A stretch of 56,010 nt of DNA from a virus. Position 1 is the first letter of the stretch; every line of letters begins with the position of its first letter. A model generated the notes under the pieces. It did no database searches. It was not told where the DNA came from and saw only the letters and a list, made by a program, of their open reading frames with translations. Of this stretch, positions 1 to 7,520 are shown in pieces. Made by a program: the position numbers and the translations under genes. The stretch lies in the IMG/VR virus record IMGVR_UViG_3300045282_000096, positions 1-56,010 of that record, one strand, 5' to 3'.

Positions 1-127
1 AGCATCAAGCGAGTGAAGCTCACAACCTACGTTAAGTCCTTTGGCGTGTGGCTTAAAGACCCAGAAGGAATGATTTGCAAAGTGGCCGAAGCTCAGAATG
101 TGCGTGACAGCTTCCCGACACTTATCG
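1..127. repeat. Direct terminal repeat, left copy (circular overlap)
   Basis: Bases 1-127 are identical to bases 55884-56010. Both copies lie inside one continuous recT reading frame, so the repeat is an overlap of a closed circle rather than two separate sites. The unit genome is 55,883 bp. A length of exactly 127 is a common assembler k-mer size, which points to an assembly overlap and not to a packaged terminal redundancy. Confidence 0.95.
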
Positions 128-663
128 GCGGAATGTATCTACGTGAGGAAATTGAGAGCGATGATTTCCAGCGGTTGGTAAATCAAGAGGTGAAGCGCCC
201 CGCATTCAATGGTCCCACACCTCCAAGAACTGAGGTTGCGGCTCCTGCCGAAGCTGTCACGCGAACAGCAGAAGGTGTGAGAACGCCCCGCAAACGCCCC
301 ACGATGGTGGAACAACCCCTTGACCCTCTCCCGTCTGTGCCTCAAGATGCACAGGCAAACCCCACGGCGGCACCGCTCGTCTCTGATTCTTCGACGGTGC
401 CGCCAACTCCTCCCGCAAACGAAACTCCCGGCGAAAAGGAATTGCGCGAGTTGAATGACGCGCTCACGAAGCTGTGCGCGGATGGGGGAGTGACCGAGGA
501 GCAAGTAATGGCGCACATGCGGTCAGAGAAATATGTGAAGCCCCACCACAAGCGACCCCCTGATCTTTCCACCACCATGCTCAAAGGATACGTAAGGTCT
601 TGGCAGGCGAATATGGCAGAGATGACGGCGAGGATTAAGAAAGTGAACGAGGTGAAGGCGTGA
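1..663 (+). CDS. recT: RecT-family single-strand annealing protein (C-terminal part)
   Basis: This is the downstream part of the gene that begins at 55356 and crosses the circle join; the joined frame is 1191 nt (396 residues). RecT/Bet proteins bind single-stranded DNA and pair it with a complementary strand during phage recombination and replication. The part here carries the end of the annealing core (an RVKLTTYVKSFGVW segment and a metabolically plain core) and then a Pro/Thr/Ala-rich linker and a basic, probably helical tail from about residue 290. The stop overlaps the next start as GTGA (660-663), so the downstream gene is translationally coupled. A partner exonuclease lies two genes downstream, the usual RecE/RecT arrangement. 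Family assignment is firm; the role of the tail is not known. Confidence 0.92.
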   Translation, partial: SIKRVKLTTYVKSFGVWLKDPEGMICKVAEAQNVRDSFPTLIGGMYLREEIESDDFQRLVNQEVKRPAFNGPTPPRTEVAAPAEAVTRTAEGVRTPRKRPTMVEQPLDPLPSVPQDAQANPTAAPLVSDSSTVPPTPPANETPGEKELRELNDALTKLCADGGVTEEQVMAHMRSEKYVKPHHKRPPDLSTTMLKGYVRSWQANMAEMTARIKKVNEVKA

Positions 664-1064
664 ACCAACAAGAACAATCCAACTTTTACGGCAAGGACGC
701 GGCGGAATGGTTGCGTCGTTGGGATGAGGGTAAAATAGTTCACACAATCGAAATGGGTGGACTTGGGCCGGGATACGAGCAGTGCATTGCGATCCTGACT
801 GCCGAAATCCTTCGAATCTATTTAGACAAGAAATACGATTTTGAGGCATTGGAAAAAGACGAAGCGGGTTGGGAGAAGGTCAGGAAAGAGCGGGATGACA
901 TTTTATTTTCAAACAAAACCATTTCAAACCTTGGTGTAAGTGGCGCTCAAATGGATGCTGCGGCAAACATCGCTGGCCATTTATATCGACACGGACCAGT
1001 TGGAGTGATGAATGACGAAGCGGTTAAAGACCGTCACATTCAAGTATCCAAAACGTTTCCATGA
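660..1064 (+). CDS. Conserved phage hypothetical protein between RecT and exonuclease
   Basis: A 134-residue soluble protein with a GTG start overlapping the recT stop and a stop overlapping the exonuclease start (ATGA at 1061). The central segment EMGGLGPGYEQCI is of a kind often seen in phage proteins of unknown function, and I do not recognise a catalytic motif. No signal peptide or membrane segment is visible. Being sandwiched and coupled between the annealase and the nuclease suggests an accessory role in recombination or in early host take-over, which is inference from position only. Confidence 0.8.
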   Translation: MNQQEQSNFYGKDAAEWLRRWDEGKIVHTIEMGGLGPGYEQCIAILTAEILRIYLDKKYDFEALEKDEAGWEKVRKERDDILFSNKTISNLGVSGAQMDAAANIAGHLYRHGPVGVMNDEAVKDRHIQVSKTFP

Positions 1065-2185
1065 ACGACGAGCGTTTGGGCAAGCCCTCTGCGTCCAGTT
1101 TTTCATTAACCGCCCTTTGCCCCGGCAGAGAAGAATTGCTTCGCTCCCTTCCCGACATTCCAGAGCCAGTTGATGAGGATGCAACACGTGGGGTACGTTT
1201 ACACAAAGCGTGGGAGAAAGAAGACCCAAGTGGATTGGATGCAGAAGACGTTGAGATTTATGAACGGGGGTTGAAGCTGGTTGAACAAGTTAAAGGCGAG
1301 TGGTGGCCGGAAGAAAAACAACCAGAAGTTACGGAGGGCACTCGTGAAGAACGATTTTACCTGCACAACTCAAACGGAATCGTTGCCGCCAGCGGTCAGG
1401 CGGATCGCCACTACATTTCTGGAAAGTGCATTCTCTGCATTGACTTCAAATCGCTATGGTGCCGCTCACTCGCCCCCGCCGAACTGAATTACCAAGCTCG
1501 CCTACTCTCTGTGTTGGTTGCCCGAGAATATGGCGCAACTCACGTTCGATTTGCCTTCCTTAAGGCACTATTTGGCAAAGCCGACATTGTTGACTACACC
1601 GCCGAAGACCTTGAACGGGCACAGTATGGTATACATCAGGTGCTTTGGGAGAGCCGCCAGAACGGGGCGCAGCGCCGCGCTGGCGCTCACTGTAGGCATT
1701 GTAAGGCGTCGGCAGGGTGTCCAGAGGCCGCAGCGTGGCAAATGCTCCCCTCAGTGCAAGCCAGAACGCAAGGCGATGGCATTACGCCCAAGGTTGCAAC
1801 TGAATTAGTCGAAAATATCAGTCTTTTGGACTGCGTTAAGATTTGGTCCAGTTCTACCGCGAGACACAACATCGAAGATGCGTGCAAGGCTCGTCTCAAA
1901 TCGCTGCCATCCGGCGAACTAGCCGAACTGGGTTTGATGTTTGGCAAGCCTAAAATTCTGCGCCATATCGTGAAGGTGGACAAGGCGTTTGAATTCTTGT
2001 TATCGTTAGGCATCCCCGTTGATAAACTTTGGGCTGCAACCAAGATGAGTAACGGCGAGCTAACGACCGTCATCCAGGAGTCGTTGGGATTGAAGTCTCA
2101 AAAGGAGGCGCAAGCGTGGGTGCGGGAAAAACTCAGCGCATTCATAACCGAGCAACCGACTGAGAAGCCGCTGGAGAAGATATGA
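1061..2185 (+). CDS. PD-(D/E)XK exonuclease, Cas4/RecB-like (DUF2800 type)
   Basis: A 374-residue protein likely to resect double-stranded DNA and hand single strands to RecT. The nuclease signature is visible: a GQAD segment with Asp115 followed by the CIDFKS strand with Asp128 and Lys130, matching the D...(D/E)xK core. A Cys group near residues 211, 214 and 220 (CRHCKASAGC) resembles the C-terminal Cys cluster of Cas4/AddB-type nucleases; whether it binds an Fe-S cluster or zinc cannot be told. The length is normal for the family. It overlaps both neighbours by ATGA and belongs to the recT operon. Confidence 0.85.
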   Translation: MNDERLGKPSASSFSLTALCPGREELLRSLPDIPEPVDEDATRGVRLHKAWEKEDPSGLDAEDVEIYERGLKLVEQVKGEWWPEEKQPEVTEGTREERFYLHNSNGIVAASGQADRHYISGKCILCIDFKSLWCRSLAPAELNYQARLLSVLVAREYGATHVRFAFLKALFGKADIVDYTAEDLERAQYGIHQVLWESRQNGAQRRAGAHCRHCKASAGCPEAAAWQMLPSVQARTQGDGITPKVATELVENISLLDCVKIWSSSTARHNIEDACKARLKSLPSGELAELGLMFGKPKILRHIVKVDKAFEFLLSLGIPVDKLWAATKMSNGELTTVIQESLGLKSQKEAQAWVREKLSAFITEQPTEKPLEKI

Positions 2186-2598
2186 GCCAACCCACAACCT
2201 CCCCAACCCTCGTCCAACGCTTGCGAAACATCCGGCAGGCTACGACTGATGAAGCGGCTACAAGGATCGGTGAGCTTGAGGATGAGAACACCAAAGCTCA
2301 CGCCTGCATTAAGTCGTTGACGGAACAGCTTTTCTCCGCGTCAACGAATATCACGGCAAACGAATTTACTTGGAACATGACCCCCAACATCGAACACACT
2401 ATTGAGGCATTAACTGCCGATTTACTGGGGCACACCCTTCATTCAACCATAAGGGGCATTGTCGCCCGCCACCTCAAAGACCTTGAGGAAGAGAACAAGA
2501 AGCTGAGGGAGGCGTTGAATCAGGCCGTGAACGAATTTGTCCCGGCACGCTCTGAGTTATACGAAGAAGTCCAAACACTCCTCACCAAACCCACATGA
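2182..2598 (+). CDS. Coiled-coil hypothetical protein
   Basis: 138 residues. Two heptad-like stretches (about residues 10-50 and 85-125, including LKDLEEENKKLREAL) flank a short non-helical middle, so an oligomeric rod is likely. No enzymatic motif is visible. It starts at an ATGA overlap with the exonuclease stop and ends in an ATGA overlap with the zinc-finger gene. Function unknown. Confidence 0.75.
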   Translation: MSQPTTSPTLVQRLRNIRQATTDEAATRIGELEDENTKAHACIKSLTEQLFSASTNITANEFTWNMTPNIEHTIEALTADLLGHTLHSTIRGIVARHLKDLEEENKKLREALNQAVNEFVPARSELYEEVQTLLTKPT

Positions 2599-2837
2599 AC
2601 TCACTCGAACCTAAATTAAGACTGTTCTGTTCCGTATGCGAAAAGGAATGGGAAAAGGATTTTATCAAAGATGGTGACTGTCCTTGCTGCGACTCACCGG
2701 CATATATCGGATGCACCTCTTGCGGATTGCGGCTTGTGCAGCTTGACCACGTTGTTCTCAATGACCCGCAAAAAGGATTGTTCTGTTACTCATGCTGCAA
2801 ATGTTCAATGGATTACTGCAAAAGGTGCTTACGATGA
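2595..2837 (+). CDS. Small multi-zinc-finger protein
   Basis: An 80-residue protein with many Cys-x2-Cys pairs (CSVC, CPCC, CTSC, CYSCC and a last pair at the C-terminus), enough for about three zinc sites of the ribbon or treble-clef kind. Such proteins bind nucleic acid or act as protein adaptors. The gene opens with the sequence ATGAACTCACTCGAA that also opens three other reading frames in this operon (see findings). It overlaps both neighbours by ATGA. Confidence 0.75.
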   Translation: MNSLEPKLRLFCSVCEKEWEKDFIKDGDCPCCDSPAYIGCTSCGLRLVQLDHVVLNDPQKGLFCYSCCKCSMDYCKRCLR

Positions 2838-3121
2838 ACTCACTCGATCAGGCTAAAGCTCTTTACCTAGCCCTTCCACGACTGGGGCACCGCGACACGA
2901 TGATTGCCATCATCCAAAAGCATCTAGATGAGTTTGACAGGGATCGGAAACAATCGCTCAAAGTTGCCATCAAAGTTTATATTCGGGAACAGGCCAAGAC
3001 CGCCGACGCCAACTCGCACGAGTGGCAACCAAATCAAGCAAGCGGCATCACCGACACAAATGCAGCTTACCGTGCTGGAATGTGGTATGCCTACAACGAT
3101 ATTCTTAATCGATTACCATGA
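2834..3121 (+). CDS. Small hypothetical protein
   Basis: 95 residues, soluble and mixed charge. I chose ATG 2834 rather than a start further upstream because it forms an ATGA overlap with the preceding stop and carries the recurrent start ATGAACTCACTCGA. The N-terminal half is helical and the C-terminal YRAGMWYAYNDIL segment is aromatic. Similar short proteins are common in phage early operons. No function assignable. Confidence 0.7.
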   Translation: MNSLDQAKALYLALPRLGHRDTMIAIIQKHLDEFDRDRKQSLKVAIKVYIREQAKTADANSHEWQPNQASGITDTNAAYRAGMWYAYNDILNRLP

Positions 3122-3279
3122 ACGCTTTAACGAGAGACGACTTAAAAGACTTTATTCAAGAGCTTTTGAACTTTGCTTATGCGTGTAGTTCTATTTCTGG
3201 CACAACCGCATTGGTGGAACTCTTTGAGAAAGGCGAACGGATAATTGAGCAACTCGATTCAGACCCAACTATTTTATGA
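3118..3279 (+). CDS. Very small hypothetical protein (53 aa)
   Basis: The frame opens at an ATGA overlap (3118-3121) with the previous gene and ends at TGA 3277-3279, which again overlaps a new ATG at 3276. The predicted peptide is helical and acidic (LKDFIQELLNFAYACSS then LFEKGERIIEQL). It is kept because it is part of an unbroken chain of stop/start overlaps; there is no other evidence of function. Confidence 0.6.
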   Translation: MNALTRDDLKDFIQELLNFAYACSSISGTTALVELFEKGERIIEQLDSDPTIL

Positions 3280-3319
3280 CAACCAACGAAATTATCACAT
3301 GAACTCACTCGAATTATGA
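3276..3319 (+). other. Two minimal overlapping ORFs linking neighbouring genes
   Basis: Between the stop of the 53-residue gene and the start of the next gene lie two tiny frames. ATG 3276 to TGA 3302 encodes 8 residues (MTTNEIIT) and ATG 3299 to TGA 3319 encodes 6 residues (MNSLEL). Each is joined to its neighbours by ATGA overlaps, so four starts and stops are strung together without a gap. MTTNEIIT matches the N-terminal style of the two following genes (VNELILQL, TTNEMILEL) and MNSLEL matches the start module of three other genes. They look like leftovers of gene starts after deletion, and could also pass ribosomes along by reinitiation. Confidence 0.5.
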
Positions 3320-3501
3320 CAGTAAACGAATTGATTCTGCAATTGATGGAACTGCCGCCAGATGATGAGGTTTACGCGGTAGATTCGGAAGGGGACGCAT
3401 ATCAGGCTTTCAGCGTGGAGGCAGCGTCAGAACTCCGACTCGCCAATAAGGAAACCGATATTCACGGCTGGGTTGGCATTTGCATAGACACAACCTCTTA
3501 A
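3316..3501 (+). CDS. Small acidic hypothetical protein
   Basis: 61 residues, strongly acidic, beginning MTVNELILQLMELPPDDEV. The N-terminal pattern (short helix, then PPD and a strand) is frequent in small phage proteins. ATG 3316 overlaps the stop of the 6-residue mini-ORF. Followed after one base by the next ATG at 3503. No function assignable. Confidence 0.65.
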   Translation: MTVNELILQLMELPPDDEVYAVDSEGDAYQAFSVEAASELRLANKETDIHGWVGICIDTTS

Positions 3502-3502
3502 C

Positions 3503-3976
3503 ATGAACTCAAACATTATAACAACTAATGAAATGATTCTCGAACTCCGGGCCATGCAAAAGCAAATCATTCATGGCACTGACTTCTTTGGCAAGACCGC
3601 TGACCGCATCGAAGAACTTCAAGAACTCTTGCGATCTGCTCATGCCATAGCGGACAGGAAAGGTGAGGAGACACACTGGGAGCGATTTGCGGCAGGCATC
3701 GCCAAGGTTGGTATTGGACCAGTGACAGCGAGGACTTATCGAATTCTTCCTTCTGATAGAAGAGACATCTATTGGTTCACACTGAACGATATGTCCTATG
3801 TCCAACACACGCCGATTTTGGGGGCTAATGTTCGCGCACAGCTCCCATCCAATTGTTCGAACTACAGTCTCGCCTTAATCAGGGACAACATTACCTCCCA
3901 TTACGTGGACGACTTAGAGGGTATAGAAAGTGGCTCCGAATTGTGGGCAATTCCTCCTTGCGGGTTTTCAAAATAA
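3503..3976 (+). CDS. Hypothetical early protein
   Basis: 157 residues. The N-terminus (TTNEMILELRAMQ followed by KTADRIEELQELL) is a helical module found at the start of many small phage proteins. The C-terminal part is richer in strands and aromatic residues (DIYWFTLNDMSYVQ). No signal peptide, membrane helix or catalytic motif. It starts one base after the preceding stop and is followed one base after its own stop by ATG 3978. Confidence 0.7.
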   Translation: MNSNIITTNEMILELRAMQKQIIHGTDFFGKTADRIEELQELLRSAHAIADRKGEETHWERFAAGIAKVGIGPVTARTYRILPSDRRDIYWFTLNDMSYVQHTPILGANVRAQLPSNCSNYSLALIRDNITSHYVDDLEGIESGSELWAIPPCGFSK

Positions 3977-3977
3977 C

Positions 3978-4616
3978 ATGAACTCACTCGAACAGGCAGC
4001 GAAGGCGTTGGCGTTAAAGGTTGGTAATTTGCTTTGCATAACTTCCCACAGCAGGGTCGTCTATGAGAGCGAGCTTGAAACCATCATCGCAAAGCACCTG
4101 GAGGCGTTTGCGAGGGAGCAGAACCCGCGTAACGGAAGCTGGACAGACAAATGGCTCACTTGCGTTTGCTGTGGTGGTGAAATACCTGCTGGTCATACTA
4201 ACAACTGTGGTGTTTACAAGCTGGAGCAACAGATCGCCCAACTCAAAGAGCAAAACCGCGAGTTGCTGAAGGATAAGGAGCAGTTAACGCGGGCGTGCGT
4301 TGCTGCGCGTGAGTGGCTGGGTAGATTCGGGGAGCACGCGCCAATAGTATTTGGTGGAGAACAGCAGTTAGACGACACGTTGAGGGAAGCCCTCGACAAA
4401 GCCGCCCTCGCAAAAGGGGATGAATCGGAAGGCATTGCGGAAAAAATCGCAGCTATGGGTTGGGAGCTTGTTAAGACTGCGAACATGACCTGTGACACCT
4501 ATTGGGCACATTGTCACGGTCGCCATCAAACGCCACAGAGAGCCACTCCCGCCGAAGTGCTCCAAGATGTTATGGGTCGCAAGGCATGGCTCGCAAAAGG
4601 GGAGAGGGGGGAATAA
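3978..4616 (+). CDS. Zinc-finger and coiled-coil hypothetical protein
   Basis: 212 residues from ATG 3978, which again uses the ATGAACTCACTCGAA start module. Domains in order: a helical N-terminus; a Cys pair in TCVCCGGEIPAGHTNNC near residue 60 that could bind zinc; a coiled coil (QQIAQLKEQNRELLKDKEQL); and a C-terminal region ending DVMGRKAWLAKG. No enzyme motif. Probably a nucleic-acid or protein-binding early factor, by inference only. Confidence 0.7.
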   Translation: MNSLEQAAKALALKVGNLLCITSHSRVVYESELETIIAKHLEAFAREQNPRNGSWTDKWLTCVCCGGEIPAGHTNNCGVYKLEQQIAQLKEQNRELLKDKEQLTRACVAAREWLGRFGEHAPIVFGGEQQLDDTLREALDKAALAKGDESEGIAEKIAAMGWELVKTANMTCDTYWAHCHGRHQTPQRATPAEVLQDVMGRKAWLAKGERGE

Positions 4617-4747
4617 AAGCTAAAACGAGCGAAGATAACTATTTTGAGGACTTTACTGGGCTACCTCTTAGAGAGTGGCTAGGCGTAAAAGAAAATCCAA
4701 AACCGAAGTCCAAACAGCAACGTAAGAAAAAACAACGCAAAAGCTGA
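4586..4747 (+). CDS. Small basic hypothetical protein
   Basis: 53 residues from ATG 4586 inside the end of the previous gene in another frame. The middle contains FEDFTGLPLREWLGV and the last 20 residues are almost all Lys, Arg, Gln and Pro, as in small DNA- or RNA-binding proteins. Chosen over a longer upstream start because that would overlap the previous gene by over 100 bases. Confidence 0.5.
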   Translation: MARKRGEGGIKAKTSEDNYFEDFTGLPLREWLGVKENPKPKSKQQRKKKQRKS

Positions 4748-4758
4748 AAGGTGATGAG

Positions 4759-4992
4759 ATGAAAGAAATAGAACCTCCACGACTAAAATGTTCCAACTGC
4801 GGCGGCAAGAAATGGTTTCCGAGCGCCGTTGGCGAAATAGCCTGCCAAGTATGCTACGGGACCGGCCTCGGAAGAATTGATATAGACGCTTTGGTTGCGG
4901 ACTGGCGAAGACTCAAAGCAAAAGAAGGTCGCGGTCAACCAGAATGGATTTCTGAGGCTTTGAACAGTGGCGATGGAACCTACAAGCCATAA
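4759..4992 (+). CDS. Zinc-ribbon hypothetical protein
   Basis: 77 residues, with a good ribosome site (AAAGGTGATGAG just before ATG 4759). Two Cys-x2-Cys knuckles, CSNC near residue 11 and CQVC near residue 30 followed by YGTGLG, resemble the DnaJ-type zinc domain half-repeat. The C-terminus is helical and polar. Likely a small nucleic-acid or chaperone-like adaptor; function unknown. Confidence 0.7.
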   Translation: MKEIEPPRLKCSNCGGKKWFPSAVGEIACQVCYGTGLGRIDIDALVADWRRLKAKEGRGQPEWISEALNSGDGTYKP

Positions 4993-4995
4993 CCC

Positions 4996-5223
4996 ATGCA
5001 ACCCCAACAAGACGAAATGAAAATTATATTTTGGAAAGCATCTGCACTCATCCTTTCGTGGGCGCTACTTGGCTTTGCGCTTTATGTGATTCGCACCAAG
5101 ATTACGGAAATTAGCTATGCCGAATTCGCAACACTGCTCCTTGCATCTGCCAGCTATTTAATTGGAACCACTGCAATGTTAAACCCCATAACTAAAAAGA
5201 AAGATGAAAACAAAATGCCATAA
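4996..5223 (+). CDS. Two-TM membrane protein, possible holin
   Basis: 75 residues with two hydrophobic helices (about residues 10-31 and 42-62, the second containing FATLLLASASYLIGTTA) joined by a short polar turn, and a charged lysine-rich tail (KKKDENK). Size and topology fit a class II holin, but many small phage membrane proteins look the same and no endolysin is recognisable nearby. Its stop overlaps the start of the next membrane protein by 20 bases. Confidence 0.6.
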   Translation: MQPQQDEMKIIFWKASALILSWALLGFALYVIRTKITEISYAEFATLLLASASYLIGTTAMLNPITKKKDENKMP

Positions 5224-5965
5224 TCCAATTCATTGGGCCGTCACGCTATTCACAGTACTCTACTTCTGCCAGCCCGGTCTTCTCCTTCGCGCCTGTGTCT
5301 CCACCAATTATTGCTCAAAGGCTGTCTCTGTTGATAAGGCGATAATCGTCCAGCAGATTGACGAGTCCCAACCACCCGATCCACCACCGCAGAAAAAGGT
5401 GTTCGCGCCGGTTATATTTTTCATCATCATTCTCGCAGTGTTCAGTTGGATTATTTACCAACTCATTAAGTTACTGGACAAAGTAATCCCGCCGCCAGAT
5501 AAGCAGCCCGATCCGCCGCCGAATTCAGGCAATACGAATTATCCGCCTATTGTAATCAACCCAACAGAAGGTCCAGGGCCAGCAACGGCGAGCTTGAATA
5601 GCCTTAAGATTGACAGCAACACACCATCGTGGGGTCCAGTGCAGCGTTACGACATTCGAGATTTGAACTACGAAAACGATTGCGAGAAGTTTCCATCCCG
5701 CATGAATTACGATGCGTTCTGGTCAACAGGCATGACGACGACCACTGACATGCTCCATTGGGAGGATAGCCATTACCAGGTTGATTGCTACGTGTGTTCT
5801 GGAGTTGGCGCAGTGCGTTACGTCTATTATCATTACAACACGAATTGGGCAAATGTGTATTTCACAAGTGATTACGTTGCGTCCAATCACATAGCGCCTG
5901 CGTGGTTCAATTTGAGCGATGGACCACCGAAACCGAATCAGTTTTTTAGATTGGACCCGAGATGA
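5204..5965 (+). CDS. Membrane-anchored protein with proline-rich linker
   Basis: 253 residues. An N-terminal hydrophobic segment (about 10-30) is followed by a polar loop, a strong membrane helix (VIFFIIILAVFSWIIYQLI, about 68-90), a Pro-rich linker (IPPPDKQPDPPP) and a Cys-containing domain of about 130 residues ending FFRLDPR. The topology suggests a domain projected into or across the periplasm. Its partner may be the two-TM protein encoded just upstream. Could be a spanin-like or superinfection-exclusion protein; neither is established. Confidence 0.65.
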   Translation: MKTKCHNPIHWAVTLFTVLYFCQPGLLLRACVSTNYCSKAVSVDKAIIVQQIDESQPPDPPPQKKVFAPVIFFIIILAVFSWIIYQLIKLLDKVIPPPDKQPDPPPNSGNTNYPPIVINPTEGPGPATASLNSLKIDSNTPSWGPVQRYDIRDLNYENDCEKFPSRMNYDAFWSTGMTTTTDMLHWEDSHYQVDCYVCSGVGAVRYVYYHYNTNWANVYFTSDYVASNHIAPAWFNLSDGPPKPNQFFRLDPR

Positions 5966-6141
5966 CCAACAAACAAAAAGAGATTATCACTCGGTGGGGA
6001 TATTGGGAAGAAGTAGAACCCGATATTTCCACAGAACAACTAATGGCTCGTGTTTGCGCGGACACCTTTTGCGATGCAGGCGAAGTTGCGGAAGCATTAG
6101 AGCAAGAAGCAATTGAGAAAAAGGATTTGGACCCAAGATGA
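5962..6141 (+). CDS. Small hypothetical protein (59 aa)
   Basis: Opens at an ATGA overlap with the previous stop. The peptide is acidic and helical (ITRWGYWEEVEPDISTEQL, then EVAEALEQEAIEKKDLDPR). The last residues DLDPR echo RLDPR at the end of the previous gene, and both are followed by ATGA, so the end/start junction may be duplicated. No function assignable. Confidence 0.6.
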   Translation: MTNKQKEIITRWGYWEEVEPDISTEQLMARVCADTFCDAGEVAEALEQEAIEKKDLDPR

Positions 6142-6278
6142 AGCAGCGAATCATCTGCCCTAAATGTGGTCGAGGAATTCACGCGAGTCCACACAAGCTA
6201 AAACTTCATTTGGATAAGCACACCAGAATCGAGGCAGGTGAAAAACCAAGACGAAAACTCAATGCCCATCACTCCTAA
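6138..6278 (+). CDS. C2H2-type zinc-finger mini-protein (46 aa)
   Basis: A 46-residue frame opening at an ATGA overlap. It contains CPKCGRG and then LKLHLDKHT, that is Cys-x2-Cys-x13-His-x3-His, the spacing of a classical C2H2 finger, followed by a basic tail. In bacteria such fingers occur in Ros/MucR-type regulators and in some phage mini-proteins. A DNA-binding role is plausible but not shown. Confidence 0.6.
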   Translation: MKQRIICPKCGRGIHASPHKLKLHLDKHTRIEAGEKPRRKLNAHHS

Positions 6279-6501
6279 TCGCTTCAAGCTATCCGTATTT
6301 AATGGCCGTTACAAAATCTATGTGGATGGCTTGCTGATGCTTTCCTTCAACCAGATTGATTTCAAAGGAGTGTATGCGTTCAAGGACGATCATTTGCTCT
6401 ACGGCATTGACTTCTATTTGGTCAACGGTGTAACTATCGAAACCGCATATAAGACGAAAGAAGTTTGGTTGGGTATACTCCAACTGTTAGACACCATATA
6501 A
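6262..6501 (+). CDS. Small beta-rich hypothetical protein
   Basis: 79 residues from ATG 6262 (an alternative GTG at 6238 would add 8 residues; neither has a clear ribosome site). The sequence is strand-rich and aromatic (FKLSVFNGRYKIYVDG, then YGIDFYLVNGVTI), suggesting a compact beta fold. No motif recognised. Confidence 0.6.
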   Translation: MPITPNRFKLSVFNGRYKIYVDGLLMLSFNQIDFKGVYAFKDDHLLYGIDFYLVNGVTIETAYKTKEVWLGILQLLDTI

Positions 6502-6520
6502 ACAACAAACGAAAGGAAAA

Positions 6521-6961
6521 ATGAAAACACTAATCGCAGCAGCAGTTCTGTTAATGGCAGCAGAAGCGTTCGCCATTCCAGGTTGTTTAACCAATCTGGA
6601 CATTTACTGCACTGGCAACAATCAAACCAGTGTCAGCACGAACGGAAGCAGCAGTGCCCCAACCAACGAAGTGCATGGGATGATCCTGTTAAATCCCACA
6701 GGAGACCAGAGCGGAGTTTACATAAATTTCTACTCGACTGGCTGTTCTCCAGCGGACGAAGTTGTTGCTGTGATAGTTTATTCATGCAGCGACAATTTTT
6801 GTGGATTTGGAGGACGTTGTGCTGCCGGATCGCATGAACTGAATATAACCATGCCAGCAGGATGCGACATAGTGAGTGGATACATCTCAATGCGTTATGG
6901 TGATTGTTGTGCTGTAACTTGGAATCCTCATTCGTGTCATCCATGCACGGTCGAACCATAG
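6521..6961 (+). CDS. Secreted Cys-rich protein
   Basis: 146 residues with a clear signal peptide (MKTLIAAAVLLMAAEAFA, cleavage after AFA) and a good AGGA ribosome site. The mature part has 11 Cys and resembles a small disulphide-bonded extracellular domain. Possible roles are a periplasmic toxin-like or exclusion factor, or a virion decoration; the sequence does not decide. Preceded by a 20-base gap and followed by about 65 non-coding bases. Confidence 0.7.
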   Translation: MKTLIAAAVLLMAAEAFAIPGCLTNLDIYCTGNNQTSVSTNGSSSAPTNEVHGMILLNPTGDQSGVYINFYSTGCSPADEVVAVIVYSCSDNFCGFGGRCAAGSHELNITMPAGCDIVSGYISMRYGDCCAVTWNPHSCHPCTVEP

Positions 6962-7025
6962 CAATGAGGGGATTCCCCCAAACTGATTGGTTGCTACACC
7001 CCATTGCACCGATTAAAGTTTTGAT

Positions 7026-7463
7026 GTGAGCAGTCATCATCCAGCAACCAAACACGACCTAGACCAAATGGAGCGGCGTCTCACAGCTTTAATCAAAGGC
7101 AAACCAGCGGACCTGTCTGGTCTGGTGGAAAGAGGCAACGCGCTTTCGGCGGAAAACGATGCCTTGCAAGCTGCCATTGACAAAAACAAACCACGCCGAT
7201 TATCAAGAGAACAAAGTATGGCTACAGCACAGGAACAAATCGCAACATTAACCACGCAGGTCACGACCGCCACAACGGTCGAGAAATCTGCTCAAACACT
7301 CATTGAAGGCATTCAGGCCCGTATAGATGCCGCCGTAACGGCTGCAATCGCAAATGGGGCGACTGCCGAACAACTCCAACCCGTGAGCGATCTGAGCGCG
7401 GTGCTGGACGCTGAATCAACGGCATTGGCTGCGGCAGTGCAGGCTAACACTCCAGCGGCGTAG
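7026..7463 (+). CDS. Coiled-coil, Ala/Thr-rich protein at the end of the early operon
   Basis: 145 residues from GTG 7026; the internal ATG at 7218 (MATAQEQIATLTTQV) may be the true start, as relatives of this helix often begin there. The C-terminal 80 residues form a long low-complexity helix rich in Ala, Thr and Gln, a style common in minor phage structural or scaffold-like proteins. Last gene before the terminator hairpin at 7488. Confidence 0.65.
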   Translation: MSSHHPATKHDLDQMERRLTALIKGKPADLSGLVERGNALSAENDALQAAIDKNKPRRLSREQSMATAQEQIATLTTQVTTATTVEKSAQTLIEGIQARIDAAVTAAIANGATAEQLQPVSDLSAVLDAESTALAAAVQANTPAA

Positions 7464-7487
7464 TAAACTTCTCCTGTAACAACCCAA

Positions 7488-7520
7488 ACCTCTCGTTCTA
7501 AGGAGCGAGGGGTTTTTATT
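7488..7520 (+). terminator. Rho-independent terminator of the early operon
   Basis: ACCTCTCGTTC (7488-7498) pairs with GAGCGAGGGGT (7503-7513), with G-U wobbles, around a TAAG loop and is followed by TTTTTATT. It lies 25 bases after the last plus-strand gene, exactly where the convergent minus-strand operon ends; the reverse-strand reading has only a weak T run. The stop codon of the minus-strand lipoprotein gene falls inside it. Confidence 0.8.

Noticed and set aside
1-127. Terminal repeat as a biological packaging end
   Set aside because: The exact length of 127 fits an assembly overlap and lies inside a single continuous gene.
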